Below are positions 13,664 to 24,751 of a stretch of 64,000 bases of DNA, one piece after another. Below the pieces are notes generated by a model. The model was not told the origin of the DNA and made no database searches. It saw only the letters and a list, made by a program, of their open reading frames with translations. Position numbers and translations under genes: made by a program. Each line of letters opens with the position of its first letter. Within the stretch, counting starts at the first letter, position 1. Source of the stretch: Stratiolaelaps scimitus. Its lineage: Eukaryota; Arthropoda; Arachnida; Mesostigmata; Laelapidae. Location of the stretch: positions 29,133,501-29,197,500 of the forward strand of contig JABWDB010000001.1 in the NCBI GenBank assembly GCA_019614645.1, written 5' to 3'.

Positions 13664-14907
13664 TTCTTGTTGATGTGTGTCTTAATATATACAATAATTA
13701 CTGATGCAGTGACGGCCGACATGGTTCCCAGGGAGGCAATGATATTGCCTCTTTGCACAGCAAGAGGGAACCGTTGTAGAAGGAACGACCCTCTTCGCTT
13801 GGCCCCGGTAGAACAAACCGGCAGACTCCTTCGAGGTGGAATAGAATATATACATGCATATAATTTATACGTATACATATGAATATATCTCAGGAAGTAT
13901 ATATGATATTTGTTGAACTACGTTGTAATCTGCATTTTAGTTGTTATTTTGTCTCTTGCTATTCTTAGTCTATGCGGGCATTTATAAATTTCTTCACAAC
14001 TATCAATCGCAATCACTCGATGATGATTAGCCTCAACGGCTGAAAGAAGCACTTCCCTCTCAAGAGTGGGGTGTTATCCACTTACAGAGGTAGGTCTGGA
14101 ATCATTTGGTTCATCAATCGAACGGCAATGATTGAGTATTGTGTATCTATGTCCAAACTGTTTCATACGTAGTTTATACTAGATTTTCCAGACAGACTCT
14201 CAGCCAGCATTTAACTTTCACGGTACACACATTATAGTGGGAGCCGGCTCATTTTGAGACGTCGATGAAATCAACTGGAATGCGATTCTCTGTTGTAGTT
14301 GAAATGGTTAGCGCATACCGGCTGACGCCATCATCAATTCATCAATCTATAATCTATCTATTACTAACCTATTTACCATTTTCCGAAGAGCAGGAGGGCA
14401 AATTAGTGAAAAATCGAGTATTATTATTATTATTATCATCATTACTATTATTGTGCATAACAGCCACAGCCGGATCAGCAGAAACTCGTCGATCGATCTC
14501 GAATGGGCACAACATGTACGATTCGGAGCTAAATATACATTTTCGACAATCGACGTCGGACTGATCGAAGAGAGATTTGTAGTCATCGAGCAACGAAACA
14601 GCACGAGCCGTCTGCTACTCGAACCGTATACTCTCTACAATGCGATGTTATACATTGTGCCGCCCGAACACGGATGTCGCGCGTTGCAGACGTTAGCTTG
14701 TTGTTGTCGTTGTTCGTCGTTCTACAGGCCCTGATGGGGCAAGGTACCAACATCTATCCCTGCATTTGTCTTATGCGCCGGTTCATCCAGCTGGCCGGTG
14801 TCGCTGTCAACCGAATCAGGTCAACGGTCTCTTCTTGTTGAGCGGCCGTCAACAGGCAGACCGGCAGCGCAGTGGGAAACTTGCCGAAGACGATTGTCCG
14901 CGCGAAG
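9691..14907. other. Intergenic stretch, AT-rich, with TA microsatellites
   Basis: No gene is supported. Features seen are a (GA) run near 10897, (TA)n arrays at 13016-13067 and 13633-13660, a TTA/TCA triplet run near 14420-14450, and a degenerate copy of the hairpin retroposon tail near 14192-14204 (ACAGA-CTC-TCAGC). Confidence 0.5.
13016..13067. repeat. (TA)n microsatellite
   Basis: About 26 uninterrupted TA units. Other TA arrays in the window lie at 13633-13660, 18281-18312, 23086-23110, 28337-28406, 47125-47146, 47617-47650, 53851-53867, 54943-54957, 55613-55636, 57847-57900 and 62187-62208. Confidence 0.95.
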
Positions 14908-17900
14908 ATGTCAAATTTAGATGAGCTCGGTGTTGTGCTACAGAACCTACTCGACCAGTATACTCCGCCGGTGAATCTTCACGTAAGAGATTAGCTTTCG
15001 TCGTACAATAGCGATAGTGGATGTCACAGATGATCCGTACGGTTTCCGTTACGATTGCCGCTGAGAATCCTATCTGAATCTGAATCCGACTCGGTATTTC
15101 TGCTCCGCGTCATCGCACGAACATGACAACGGTGGCATAATGCAGTCGAACTCACTTGAGGTTCTGCGGTTTTGTGATTAGAATGGTTTGTAAAGCTAGC
15201 ATACACATTTACTCGGATTACCCTTTAGGCTAAATGTCGCTACGATGTGTGTGTGTGTGCCTTAAATGTAGGTAACTGGTAAAACGTTCTGGTTATCTTT
15301 GAAACTGAACAAACCATGAGTTTACGCCTGCCTCTACCTGGTGTTCCAGTTACACTTAGGTTACGGAATGACGCTGAATGAACCCGCGTCGTTCGTCTCG
15401 GTGTTTGTTATTCAACATTGTAGTAGTTGATCTATCATTAAATACATCGTGGTTTCTCTATAAAATCAAATAAATGGGTTAAAACTGTTGCTCTAAAATC
15501 TCCACTTGCCCAATCCCTCCCTGTGTGCAAGAAAGCGCTATTGTTGCTGTTCTCAATGTCTCAATGCGTTGTTTTCCCCTTGATGAGAAATTTATCAGAA
15601 TTGTTAGTAGTAGACTTGTTTAGCATCTTTAAATGGATTTATGTAAGATTTATCAGCCGCCCATAGCGACTCGGAATTGTCTGGAGCACGTTGTTGGTAC
15701 AATTATTTTATAATTATTTTGAGTTATAGTTCGCCTGCTACACATTGTCGATGCAATGCATGTCGAGCACTTCCGCAGCAATGCATGCGTGTCCACGCAC
15801 GCAAGGTAATCTCTAGCAGTAATATGTAAACGCATGAAGTTCGTAAAAGGGAGACACTTGTGGCACGCTCAAATCAACCTGGCGGTACTGTTCCCTATCG
15901 CTTAATTCATCGCGTGTTCATTAGGTGACTGATTGATCATTACAATGCCAACTGACGATCAGGATTTTTGCCAAGCTGCTATTTCAGTAATCGTTAGCGA
16001 TCCCGTGATTTTTGTTGAATTGGACTTCGGAAATTTCTGTGTTGGTCAAACGAAGCAAGCTTGCAAAAGGCTTAGTTACAGAAAAGTTGAGATAGACGCA
16101 GAGTGTTGATGCTGGAATTCGCTGTACATTTGAGCTGGATTCGCTGGAGTCGATATTGGCTAGCAAATTAGCGTTTGTATGGTCCGACGCGCATAGCGTG
16201 GCTTTAATTTGTTTTGGGTCACATTCGGTGATTGTTTCAGGTCCTCCTTCGAGGCTATCGGATACAGAAAGGTACGGAGGTGCCGTGGGAGAGCTACGGA
16301 TACAGTGATCCAGCCACGTTTCTGCGAGAAAATTTCCCCAATCAGCTCACAGTTCATGAGAGTCCCGACCACAAGGGTGTCAATCTTGTTACCCTCAAAA
16401 ATGAACATCCAAAGGCTGGAGGAGTGAGCAACGGTTCCGGACGAGCAGCAGGCGACCATGTGGGGTCCAGTGCTGAGTCTGTTTCTGTTGTTTCGCGAAG
16501 TATGTCAACCATTCCGAGCAGAAGTTACTCAGATGCATTTCGGCAAACCAGGTCGACCAAGGATTACAATCTCACAAAGCCAGTCCCAGTTCCGTTTCGC
16601 ACATATTTGGCCCGTATTTTGAAAAATTACCCCACGGGCATTACAGCAGAAGCATACGTTGACTTGTTTTATCTGAAATCTGGCGCGCCGCTAAACTACA
16701 CGATGTATGGTTATCCTGGCCATCTATCAATGTTCCGAGACCTCACTGATGTCTTCAGATTAGAAACTGGAAATAACGGGGAGCATATGCTGTACCCAGT
16801 GAATCCTTTTGGAAGCTTGGGCGAGAGAAGAAAAGTGACTGAACCCGTGGCCACTTCTCAGGGGGAAGACAATACAAATGATAGAGATTTATGGACACCT
16901 CACAAATGTCGACCTACAGAACCACAGCTTACAAGCCCTTCGTCTGTTAAGGGCGATTCACCCATAACTGGCAATGGCGCCGAGGCCTCCGGCGCATCCA
17001 ACGATCAAGCGACGCTGGCGATTAACTCTTTATCAAATATAAAAAGAGTGGGTCTCTGTTCAGGACAGCTGGCTGGTGTTACCTCCCAACCTTCAAAGCC
17101 AGCGGCAGTTGCAACCGCTCAATTGGAGATGACTCCAGCTACTAACGCTGTGACGTCTAAACGTCACGCTGCGCGAGGCCCACAGCAGCAGCATCCTCCT
17201 GTCGACAAGTGTAGTTTTGCAGTATCTAAAGAAACAACGAGCTACGGCGACCTGTTCATTGTCGAGCTGAATAATAGTCTATTGGTACCAACGGCGTGTT
17301 TGGCAGCTTTGGCGGGCATGAGCTCCGACCACGTGCTAGAGGAGCTCACCGACTGTGGGCTGGACATCCAAGACGTGAAATTTTTATCGGGCCGTGTTCC
17401 GAATCACAAATTTCTTCGGGTTACGCTGGCGCGTACCGATTGTCCGTTCATCATTAACGCCGATGGATCGATCGCAGACGTGAGTATTGCATGTCACTTC
17501 AACGTGTGGTCCATAGCGTCGTCGATGGCCTCCGCGCCATCGGCGGTCACGCCCACAGAGCTTGCTTCTCTGTGAAGAACCACAGATTATGGTGGTGATC
17601 TTTACGAATGCAAGCGAGTGGATTTCCTCATGATTAACCGAGGGATAGCGTAGGCGCTTCTCAACAAAATGTGCATTTCTTTGTGACACGACCGTCGACA
17701 CCTCTCTCGCCGCTCAATCTCTACTATCTTTTTCCAATGTCACTTCGAACTCTTCAGACATCGTTCTGAGACCATCATTTTTTGTGGGTGTTCACACGCG
17801 GTTAAGGCAGTCGAAAAAGTTACCAAAAGTGCATCTGCTTAACGCGGGTCTCGTCTGACTCCGTGGATTCTTTTCAGGTAATATCGTTGGTGCCCATCGA

Positions 17901-17973
17901 AATCTGCTCGAGTATTCTTCGTGCGCTCGTGGGAGTACCAGGGACGACACCGTTGCTGCCTGTTACTGAGTAA
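14908..17973 (+). CDS. LOTUS (OST-HTH) domain protein, TDRD5/TDRD7 (tejas/tapas)-like, three exons
   Basis: Coding exons are 14908-14982, 16241-17479 and 17878-17973. All introns are phase 0 (donors GTAAGA and GTGAGT; acceptors TTGTTTCAG and TTTTCAG), giving about 469 residues. The first LOTUS domain spans residues 1-80 and is split by intron 1: LDELGVVLQNLL in exon 1, then a segment with VPWESYGYSDPATFLREN. The second is at about 140-214, with FRTYLARILKNYPTGI and YGYPGHLSMFRDLTDVF. Between and after them is Ser/Thr/Pro-rich linker, then an unrecognised block at about 358-460. LOTUS domains bind RNA G-quadruplexes and the Vasa helicase in germ granules; many family members act in the piRNA pathway. 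No Tudor domain is visible, so this is shorter than TDRD5/7. The exon 2 frame runs on past the donor to 17575, but a good GTGAGT and an in-phase exon 3 argue for splicing. An AATAAA at 18260-18265 may end the transcript. Confidence 0.8.
14983..16240 (+). other. Intron 1 of the LOTUS gene
   Basis: It begins GTAAGAGA and ends TTGTTTCAG. It contains a short (GT)n run near 15248-15258 and otherwise unique sequence with no other exon I can support. Confidence 0.6.
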
Positions 17974-18279
17974 AGGCCTGATAGATGCAGGTCACTCTCG
18001 CCATATGTGGTAGTCTTTGCTGTTGCAAGCCACAGTCGTTGAATCGTCGAATTACGAACCTGTTAATCGAGGCTAGCCAATACACTGTACACTATTGCGC
18101 GGTTGATGGAAACCCGACCCAGTCGGATCTCCCAAAATTATTTATTTATTTAGGTAATTTTCTAGGAGTATATCATATTTGAAGTACCACTGCTTTGTTT
18201 TGTACGAAATCGACCCGTTTTTACGCGATGATAAAAACGCTTGTGTTATTATACATATAAATAAATACTATATACTATG

Positions 18280-18317
<38 letters not shown>

Positions 18318-20800
18318 AGCAATTGAATATATCCATTGATTGCTATAGTAGATAAATTGAAAAAAAATAACAATAATAATAATAAAATAATACAATAACT
18401 CTAAATATCTGAGCGTTCTCTTTGCCAATTCAGTGAGCAGATCAGTCCAGAACTCTTACCAACGTTTCCATTTGATGACCACTGTCAGAGGCCCAATGTA
18501 GTCCACTGCAAACGATCAGTTTATTGCATCGGAAGTCGATAGTACACGCCGAAAGTCTCGGAAGCCAATGAATTCGATGCTCAACCGAAATAGGCAGTGA
18601 ATAATGCCATTAAAAATCCGTACTTGACTAGTTCTAGCAGACGTGCTATTGGACGCGAGAGTCGTTTATTCACTGAAATGCCGGGGAATGTACACGGGAG
18701 CGTTGCCACTTCTCTTCATGCAAATAATACCTTGGCTAAGATCATGCTCATAGCTCAAATCGTTTGCGGTTTCCCAATCACAAAATGCGTAGTAGGCAAT
18801 TCCCAATTAATGCCCCCCCCCCGTCACTCATGGCTCTGCGCATACATGATTGATATATAAGCGCCAAAGTAAAGGGTAGCCGTCATAGCTTATACCGATT
18901 ACTACCTCGTCTCTGTAAGGGGTAACTTTACGAGGGAGTGCATTGCACTATACGGACACTCGCGTATCGCTATCCGACTGACCCCGTGGATCGAAAAGAG
19001 GGTATCAAGATTTCTTCGCCGAATCGTCGCACTTCGCTGACCGGTGTCTCTCTTTTTGGCACGTCTGCCAAGGTGACTAACTATAATCTGACATTACCGG
19101 AAATTCACTTGGCGAACCAACCTCGGTGTGCTTTGAGCATTCGAGCGTTCGATGTGTATCATCGGGTGTACCTTTATTTAACAGTTTGACACGAGTGGAC
19201 ACACGATAATGAACAGGCTCATCTGCGTCCTCATCTGGGACGAATCCTTAAACAATCGAAAACTGCTTTCTTTCTTCGTTATGAACTGTTTATCGCTAAA
19301 GCTGTTACGCTTTGGCTGCCCATCTGTCGCAGAAGACGCCCTCATCGACGGATGGTTCATAACGCACCCCATGAGCGACAACGACAAGTGTCAAGTATTC
19401 CAATCGTCGACACGAGTGACAAGTGAACTCTCCAGAACTATTGAGCTGGTCAAGTTTCTGAGAAAGCCGTCAAGTCGTAACAGATGCATGTCGGCTTCAT
19501 CCAGTTGACATGTTTGATGAGGCCTATGTCCATATAACGTTGTATAGAAAAGATTTCTCCGAACAATCGAACTCCTCCTACACGATCGTTGTAATAACCA
19601 AGCAATAATAAATGTGATAAATGCCGGCCTGCATTGCCAATACCAGCCAATGCTATCTGCGCTAGCATTTTGCCGACACAATACTCCTGGTAGGTTTAGT
19701 AGGATGTGCTGCCTTTAGTGAAAATAGGGGACCAATGTTAGTAATAATTCTTACATAACGTTTTGTATACAAACCATTAGCTTAGACCCTAGGTGATCAT
19801 TATTCCATGCGTGCATGGAATGCATCATTATTCCATTCCTATTTCAAAACCCGGTCGCTGAAGAATTCACTAGTTACGCCAACGTACTTCTTGCTCATAT
19901 TCATCGCTGAGTGACAGTCGTGATAGTATCCAACAGTTATCGTTCGAATGAATAAATACAAGTAAATACAACCATGCTAATTACAGTCGGAGAATAGTCT
20001 GCACAAAGATCCATCATATCACCCCGAGCCCAGCGTTGACAGAGCGCTTGTGCAATTAGCCGGCTTGGCGTAGAGTGACAATGCTGAGAACCTAAAACAA
20101 TCGGGTCACCGGCCGAAAATGTCATTCCGAAAAAAACCGATCTTATTATATCGAGATTTATTTTCGTCGGTTATTTATTGTACACCTTCAGATTCAGTAG
20201 ATGTTACGTTGGTGTAGTATCGCACATTAGTAAAGCTACTTCCTGTCCTTTAATTGGTTAATCCTGTCCATTAATTGGTTAACGTATTGTACATCGTATA
20301 TGGGATATCACTTGTCACGGTTACAAGGACAAACTTCAATGCTTGAAGGTGTGCAGTGGGTGCGATTGGTAAACTTGAAACAAAATTACCTCGATATAGA
20401 CGATGACATAATAGGCACGGGCCTACCAACGCTTCTGAGCGCAGCGAGAGGGGGATGGAGAGGGATAGGGTGAGAGTTGACGTAACGGCTTTAAACGAAT
20501 TGTTAACGTGAATTTTCCATAGCATCTCAGTTGCGAATAGCAAAATGCCGTGCAATGCCGTGTGTTTGCGATGCACCTAACGACTACTCTTGAGCACCCA
20601 ATGGCATCAGGCCCAGAACACAATTGGAGGCGGAACCAGCCGTCATTATATTCATTACATCAAACAACGTGTATACCCCCACCCACCCGGGATGGAAACA
20701 CCCTGTCGCTCGCAGATAATTGCCAGTCAATCGGCTGCGACGTCGGGCAAATCGTCTCACGCCAACGAAACATCGTTGGACCCCATTGTTCTCATTCCCC
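17974..20800. other. 3' region of the LOTUS gene and intergenic sequence
   Basis: It holds a (TA)n array at 18281-18312, an A/T-rich (AAT)n stretch near 18365-18395, a candidate AATAAA at 18260-18265, and unique sequence. Open frames at 18938-19508 on the plus strand have no recognisable domain or splice pattern. Confidence 0.5.
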
Positions 20801-20810
20801 TTTATATACT
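20801..20810 (+). promoter_or_regulatory. TATA-like box upstream of the small secreted-peptide gene
   Basis: TTTATATACT lies 109 bases before the ATG at 20919. Transcription starting about 30 bases downstream would give a leader of roughly 85 bases. This is a position-and-sequence inference only. Confidence 0.35.
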
Positions 20811-20918
20811 CTGTTGACCTCAATCCTGGGACGTCCTCAACGGTTAGCTTTGCATTATATTCCACCTTCATATTATATTCGTATACCTGACCGTGTCAAG
20901 TATTACACCAAATTCGAC

Positions 20919-21167
20919 ATGAGGCCGCGCCTGGCATTTCTTCTTGTGTTGACGTTTGTCACGCTGCTTTTTGTTGAGGTAGCCGACGCGGCACCGAGGA
21001 AATCCCAAAGGAAAGGTGGTGTCACTGCACAAACATCCGCAATCGCTGCTGGTGACGGTGGCGGCAATCGTGGTTCAGGTGCAAGCTTTGCTGCTCGAAT
21101 GAGCGGGGTGAAGCCAGTCGCCAAAGCTAACGCCAAAAAGAAGAAGAAAGATAACGCAGGACGATAA
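20919..21167 (+). CDS. Small secreted, lysine-rich basic peptide (82 aa), unrecognised
   Basis: The frame ATG 20919 to TAA 21165-21167 encodes 82 residues. Residues 1-24 look like a classical signal peptide: MRPR, then a hydrophobic core LAFLLVLTFVTLLFVEV, then ADA before the likely cleavage. The mature part is Gly/Ala/Ser-rich with basic patches (PRKSQRKGG) and ends in AKKKKKDNAGR. There is no cysteine, so disulfide-rich toxin or defensin folds are excluded. A TATA-like box at 20801 fits a compact single-exon gene. The start was chosen because the upstream in-frame extension (from 20550) has no coding look and would bury the signal peptide. Function is unknown; a secreted cationic peptide or propeptide is possible. 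The 3' flank has an antisense open frame (21075-21470) that I treat as a shadow. Confidence 0.5.
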   Translation: MRPRLAFLLVLTFVTLLFVEVADAAPRKSQRKGGVTAQTSAIAAGDGGGNRGSGASFAARMSGVKPVAKANAKKKKKDNAGR

Positions 21168-22187
21168 ACCGCTCGCCCCGTCGCATCCGACCAACAAACG
21201 GCCAAAGGCGCATGCCGGACGTCGATGTACGTGTGATGGACGCAACCAGCTCAAACAAATTGATATTGAGGACGAGAGATCAAGGTCACCGTAAAGGATC
21301 TGGATCACATGGACACTGAAATGTGCTATATTACACGTTATTACGATGCGTCTATGAAGTATATGGCGAACACGAAGGTAAAGAGGCAAGCGATCGACAC
21401 GATTCGGCGGCACAGGACAGTGATCTCGGAGGTGAAAAATAGAACAGGCAATGTTGAGGATAGATGGCATTAGCGGGTCTGAACGTTAGCTACCTAGAAA
21501 ATATCTACAGCGTATAGCGAAATGCGTATGCTCTGACAGTATTAGTAGATAAACTGGTCAAACAAAACCCGTGTTGTATTTGGATTGTTGAAGATGCTGT
21601 GTTTTAATTGGCTGAACGCATGTATCGTCTCGTGTCGTAAACTGACTAACGGCTGACTAAAGTTTAACTTGAGGTCCTTTGAACATTGTGGAGTATACGG
21701 AAAATAGTATCTATACAGCGGGAATTCGCATACACCTTTAGGTGTTGCTGGAAAATCCCAGCGATCCCGAGGATCGCGAGGTGTCCATTAGCACATCACA
21801 TTTCCGAAGTTCTCTGCACAGTCCATGAATTCATTTGTGCGAATTGAGACTCAACAGAGCGAGCGCTACATTTCGTGAGGAACAGGATACCGAATGATGA
21901 AACAGTGGATCCGCTGGTCGGGGTGGATAGGATAACAACAGCCGGCTACTTTTCATGTCGACCTTCGTACTATATTGAAGAACCTGTTTACGAGTGAATT
22001 AGTTGGCACAGTCGACACATTTACAAATGATCTATAAGGGTTCATGCTACATTCGAAGGTGGCAGTAAAAAGGTTGAACTATAAGCAGGCATAGGTAAAG
22101 CGAACCGGACAGTTCGGAACCTTAGTCACTCGAAACAGTCACCAACTGCATGAGGTCGCAGCAACGTATCCGAACACATCGGCGATT
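21168..22187. other. 3' flank of the peptide gene; open frame of uncertain meaning
   Basis: A plus-strand frame, with a possible Met at about 21310 and a TAG at about 21471, reads smoothly (for example MDTEMCYITRYYDASMKY). It lacks a clear start context or acceptor. It may be untranslated trailer of the 20919 gene, a separate short peptide, or chance. Nothing else is visible. Confidence 0.3.
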
Positions 22188-22201
22188 TTGCGCGCCACCA
22201 C

Positions 22202-22365
22202 CAAAAGTAACTTTTCCTGCTCTGATCCACACCTAAGATTTGACGTCCACAGTACCTCGCTCGGCAATGCTTCATAAGACAAACGCCTTTAAATGCAAAT
22301 GTGCAACGGTGTAGATCGAACCCGTGCCTCACCTACGTTTGCTCCTCTGTTTGCAAGGCCTACGA
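22202..22365 (-). mobile_element. tRNA-derived SINE, copy 1, with 14-bp target-site duplication
   Basis: The sequence lies between perfect 14-bp direct repeats, TTGCGCGCCACCAC, at 22188-22201 and 22366-22379. On the minus strand it carries a tRNA-like T-arm with GGGTTCGATCTAC (plus-strand 22311-22323). About 130 bases align with the element at 50195-50381, including the shared block ACCGTTGCACATTTGCATTT and a downstream TGTGGACGT-AAAT segment. A pol III box B, homology to a second dispersed copy and target-site duplications together define a SINE. The box A region (CTTGCAAACAGAGGAG) is weak. Confidence 0.75.
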
Positions 22366-22464
22366 TTGCGCGCCACCACTGTCATGGACGCGACGAGAGA
22401 ACGGCGATGAGCGAATGAACAAGGTTGATCACTTGTAGCGACACCACTGTAGAGTTAATAATGG

Positions 22465-22531
22465 TTTTTCGAGCTGAGCCTCAGCGGTTCCCCCATCTGA
22501 CAGACCTCAGCTCTTAACCTTTAGGTATTAC
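22465..22531 (-). mobile_element. Tiny hairpin retroposon, longer copy
   Basis: About 67 bases match 47525-47588 at roughly 90 percent by eye, ending at the same boundary (TTAACCTTTAGGTATTA on the plus strand). It includes the hairpin GCTGA-GCC-TCAGC at 22473-22485 next to TTTTTCGA, the complement of a CGAAAA tail. I see no convincing target-site duplication at this copy. Confidence 0.6.
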
Positions 22532-23545
22532 GATGAGGGCCTGTCAGGGCCACCTTTGCTTATTTTTCTCTTCCTTACTCGTACCTGGCAAGAATCTTCA
22601 GAGCCATCACTGAAGAGTTACAGCTGTCCCACTTCACCGAAGCCCCTTACGTCAGCGATTACAATGAACCCGCGAATCACTTCATTCCCGTTAGCCTGTT
22701 GGATTTCTAGTGTTGATTTTTTTTTTTAATATTCTGAAAACGGACCGGAATATAACTATTATGCCTGTTCGATCTATCTGACGAAAGCACGCAATGTGCA
22801 CAATCACTTCCATAGGCTAATCATGAATGTTTACGACGACCTTGTAAAAAAAGCTTCATGATTATAAAATGTATTTGAAATTATCTCGCCAGAAATAAAT
22901 ACAGAGAAAAAAGCCTAACAATGAAGGGGAAGTTCACGCAGAAACAATGGCGCTTTTGAACATTATTTTAAAAATTTTGAGTTGTCGAAAAAAGGACCAC
23001 ATTAATAACAACGAGGGTTAGAGATACTCACCGAAAAGAGACTCATTCAACATTACACCGTACATAAATTTGTATAGTCAAATGCATATATATATATATA
23101 TATATATATAACTGGCTTTATTTAATGATTCATGTATCAGTACGTAGACATATGCATTTCTGAAAACCGTTTTAAATGTGCTATGTTATGTAGAAAAAAA
23201 CAAGTAAAAGTTATGTAACACAAGTATGAACTATAGCATGAATGTCTCCGTTCGTCTTCGTTATCCTAGAATTTGACTAAACCCCACTCTGATCTGTCTG
23301 AAGTTGACTCTCCTTGCATCTTCAGTCACTTGTCTACAGAAGTGCCATAGGGTTCGTCCAAGAGAGGACTCACGGCATATATATCATCGATAAGCCCGTT
23401 TCAATACCTGCCACCGGTCTCGAATTTCTGTACGCCGAGATTTAACTCTCATATTTGACTGCTGTTTGACTGCTGCCAACAAGAGTGAATGAATTAATTA
23501 ATTCTCATATTTTCAAAACTCTGTTGCATTTTGTCCTCTGGTCAG

Positions 23546-23688
23546 TTCGATCTATTGTGTTTAGGCAAGAAGCTCGTGTTGTGAGAGTCGGCGATGGAAC
23601 CAATCGTCGTGCCCTGCCGTCAAATAGGTCTGTTGACAAAAAACCCAGATTGTCCAGCATGACCGATATGATAGGTCGCAAGCGCTAA
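23546..23688 (+). CDS. Possible terminal coding exon, unrecognised
   Basis: A pyrimidine-rich acceptor (TTTTGTCCTCTGGTCAG) precedes 23546. A phase-2 entry then gives 47 codons ending at TAA 23686-23688. The C-terminus is basic (VDKKPRLSSMTDMIGRKR) and looks coding-like. No upstream exon was found and no poly(A) signal lies close by; the nearest AATAAA is near 24740, just before the proteasome gene. Identity is unknown and it may be a chance frame. Confidence 0.25.
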
Positions 23689-24751
23689 GCGATACCGGGA
23701 AGGGTAGTGGAGCTGTTTAACATCGTCAACAGTTCCAGAACGGGGGGACGCGGTCACCGTGTTGACAGCATGCCAACACCCCCCTTGGAGCAATGCTACA
23801 CTGCGTTACAGAGGGCTTTCTGCCATGGAACGGCAGCTGGGGGCCAACCATAAACGAAACATTTATGCAAGTTCGTCCCCTAGAGAATGCTGCGGCACAA
23901 GTTACGCTTAATTTAAGAGTGGCACAAAGCCACCGCCGTGGCTTCGTCTGAACGAGACGAGTAGAAGGCCACACGGTGTTCAGGCAATGTCACTTTCGGG
24001 TTATCGACGCGATGATTGATCATTTTGACAGCGGTCGGAACCTAAATATCGACAGAACCTATCGTGCTTCTTCAATCATTTGAAGATGATAACCCACCAG
24101 GATCCTACATAGAAATTTAATCTACTGCTGGATCTGAGCTACAGGTTATTGCCTAAGCTTGCTTTGACTATGCAGACCAGCCACGTCCGAGGGGAGGCGT
24201 CATCTGACGCAATAACAGGCCATGAATGGAGGCATGGATAACCCCACAGTCGGGGTTATCCATCGGGGACGAGGATGTAATCAATAATAGGGGTGGAAGG
24301 ATCACAGGCATGACAACACTAGAAGATCGAGATTTGCATGATTTGAAATCATCTGCCTTGAATCAAGATGACAACTGCCACTGGTACAACTGTGTTAACA
24401 ACAGAGTGGTCAGGGGGGCAAGAGAGCAGTATCTGGAATGGAAAGAGTACTCTCGTTAGTTATGGTTCTATCGAATCTGCCGGAGAAGGTCATGTCGTCT
24501 ATACCAATCTATATCGTCTTGTCCTTGGTACCTGTTGAGAGTCGTCACTCGCATGGACTCCGCGATCGTCACTTAGTTGAAGAGTGCAACACGGGAAGTA
24601 TTCGAATGTTCGCGCGCGCGCACTTCAGCTTACCGCGTAACACAACAGTCTCCCACAACATTTACTAACGATAGCAGACGACTTCGAGTGACGGTGCGAT
24701 TCAGCTGTGCTTACTTTCTATTTCGTGACCAACCCGAAATAAATTGTCGAA
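23689..24751. other. Upstream flank of the proteasome gene
   Basis: It contains a perfect 12-bp-stem hairpin at 24234-24263 (listed separately) and a GC dinucleotide run near 24612. No TATA box is obvious within 100 bases of the ATG at 24752, which is usual for proteasome genes. Confidence 0.5.
24234..24263. repeat. Perfect inverted repeat (12-bp stem, 6-base loop)
   Basis: ATGGATAACCCC and GGGGTTATCCAT pair perfectly around the loop ACAGTC. It sits about 490 bases before the proteasome beta-2 start codon. Function is unknown. Confidence 0.85.

Noticed and set aside
21075..21470. 131-codon minus-strand open frame opposite the secreted-peptide gene
   Set aside because: It is antisense to the better-supported signal-peptide frame and its trailer; it has no recognisable motif.
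22540..22710. Open frame after the hairpin retroposon at 22465, containing EELQLSHFTEAPYVSDYNEP
   Set aside because: It reads protein-like but is only about 56 codons, with no start, acceptor or recognised family.
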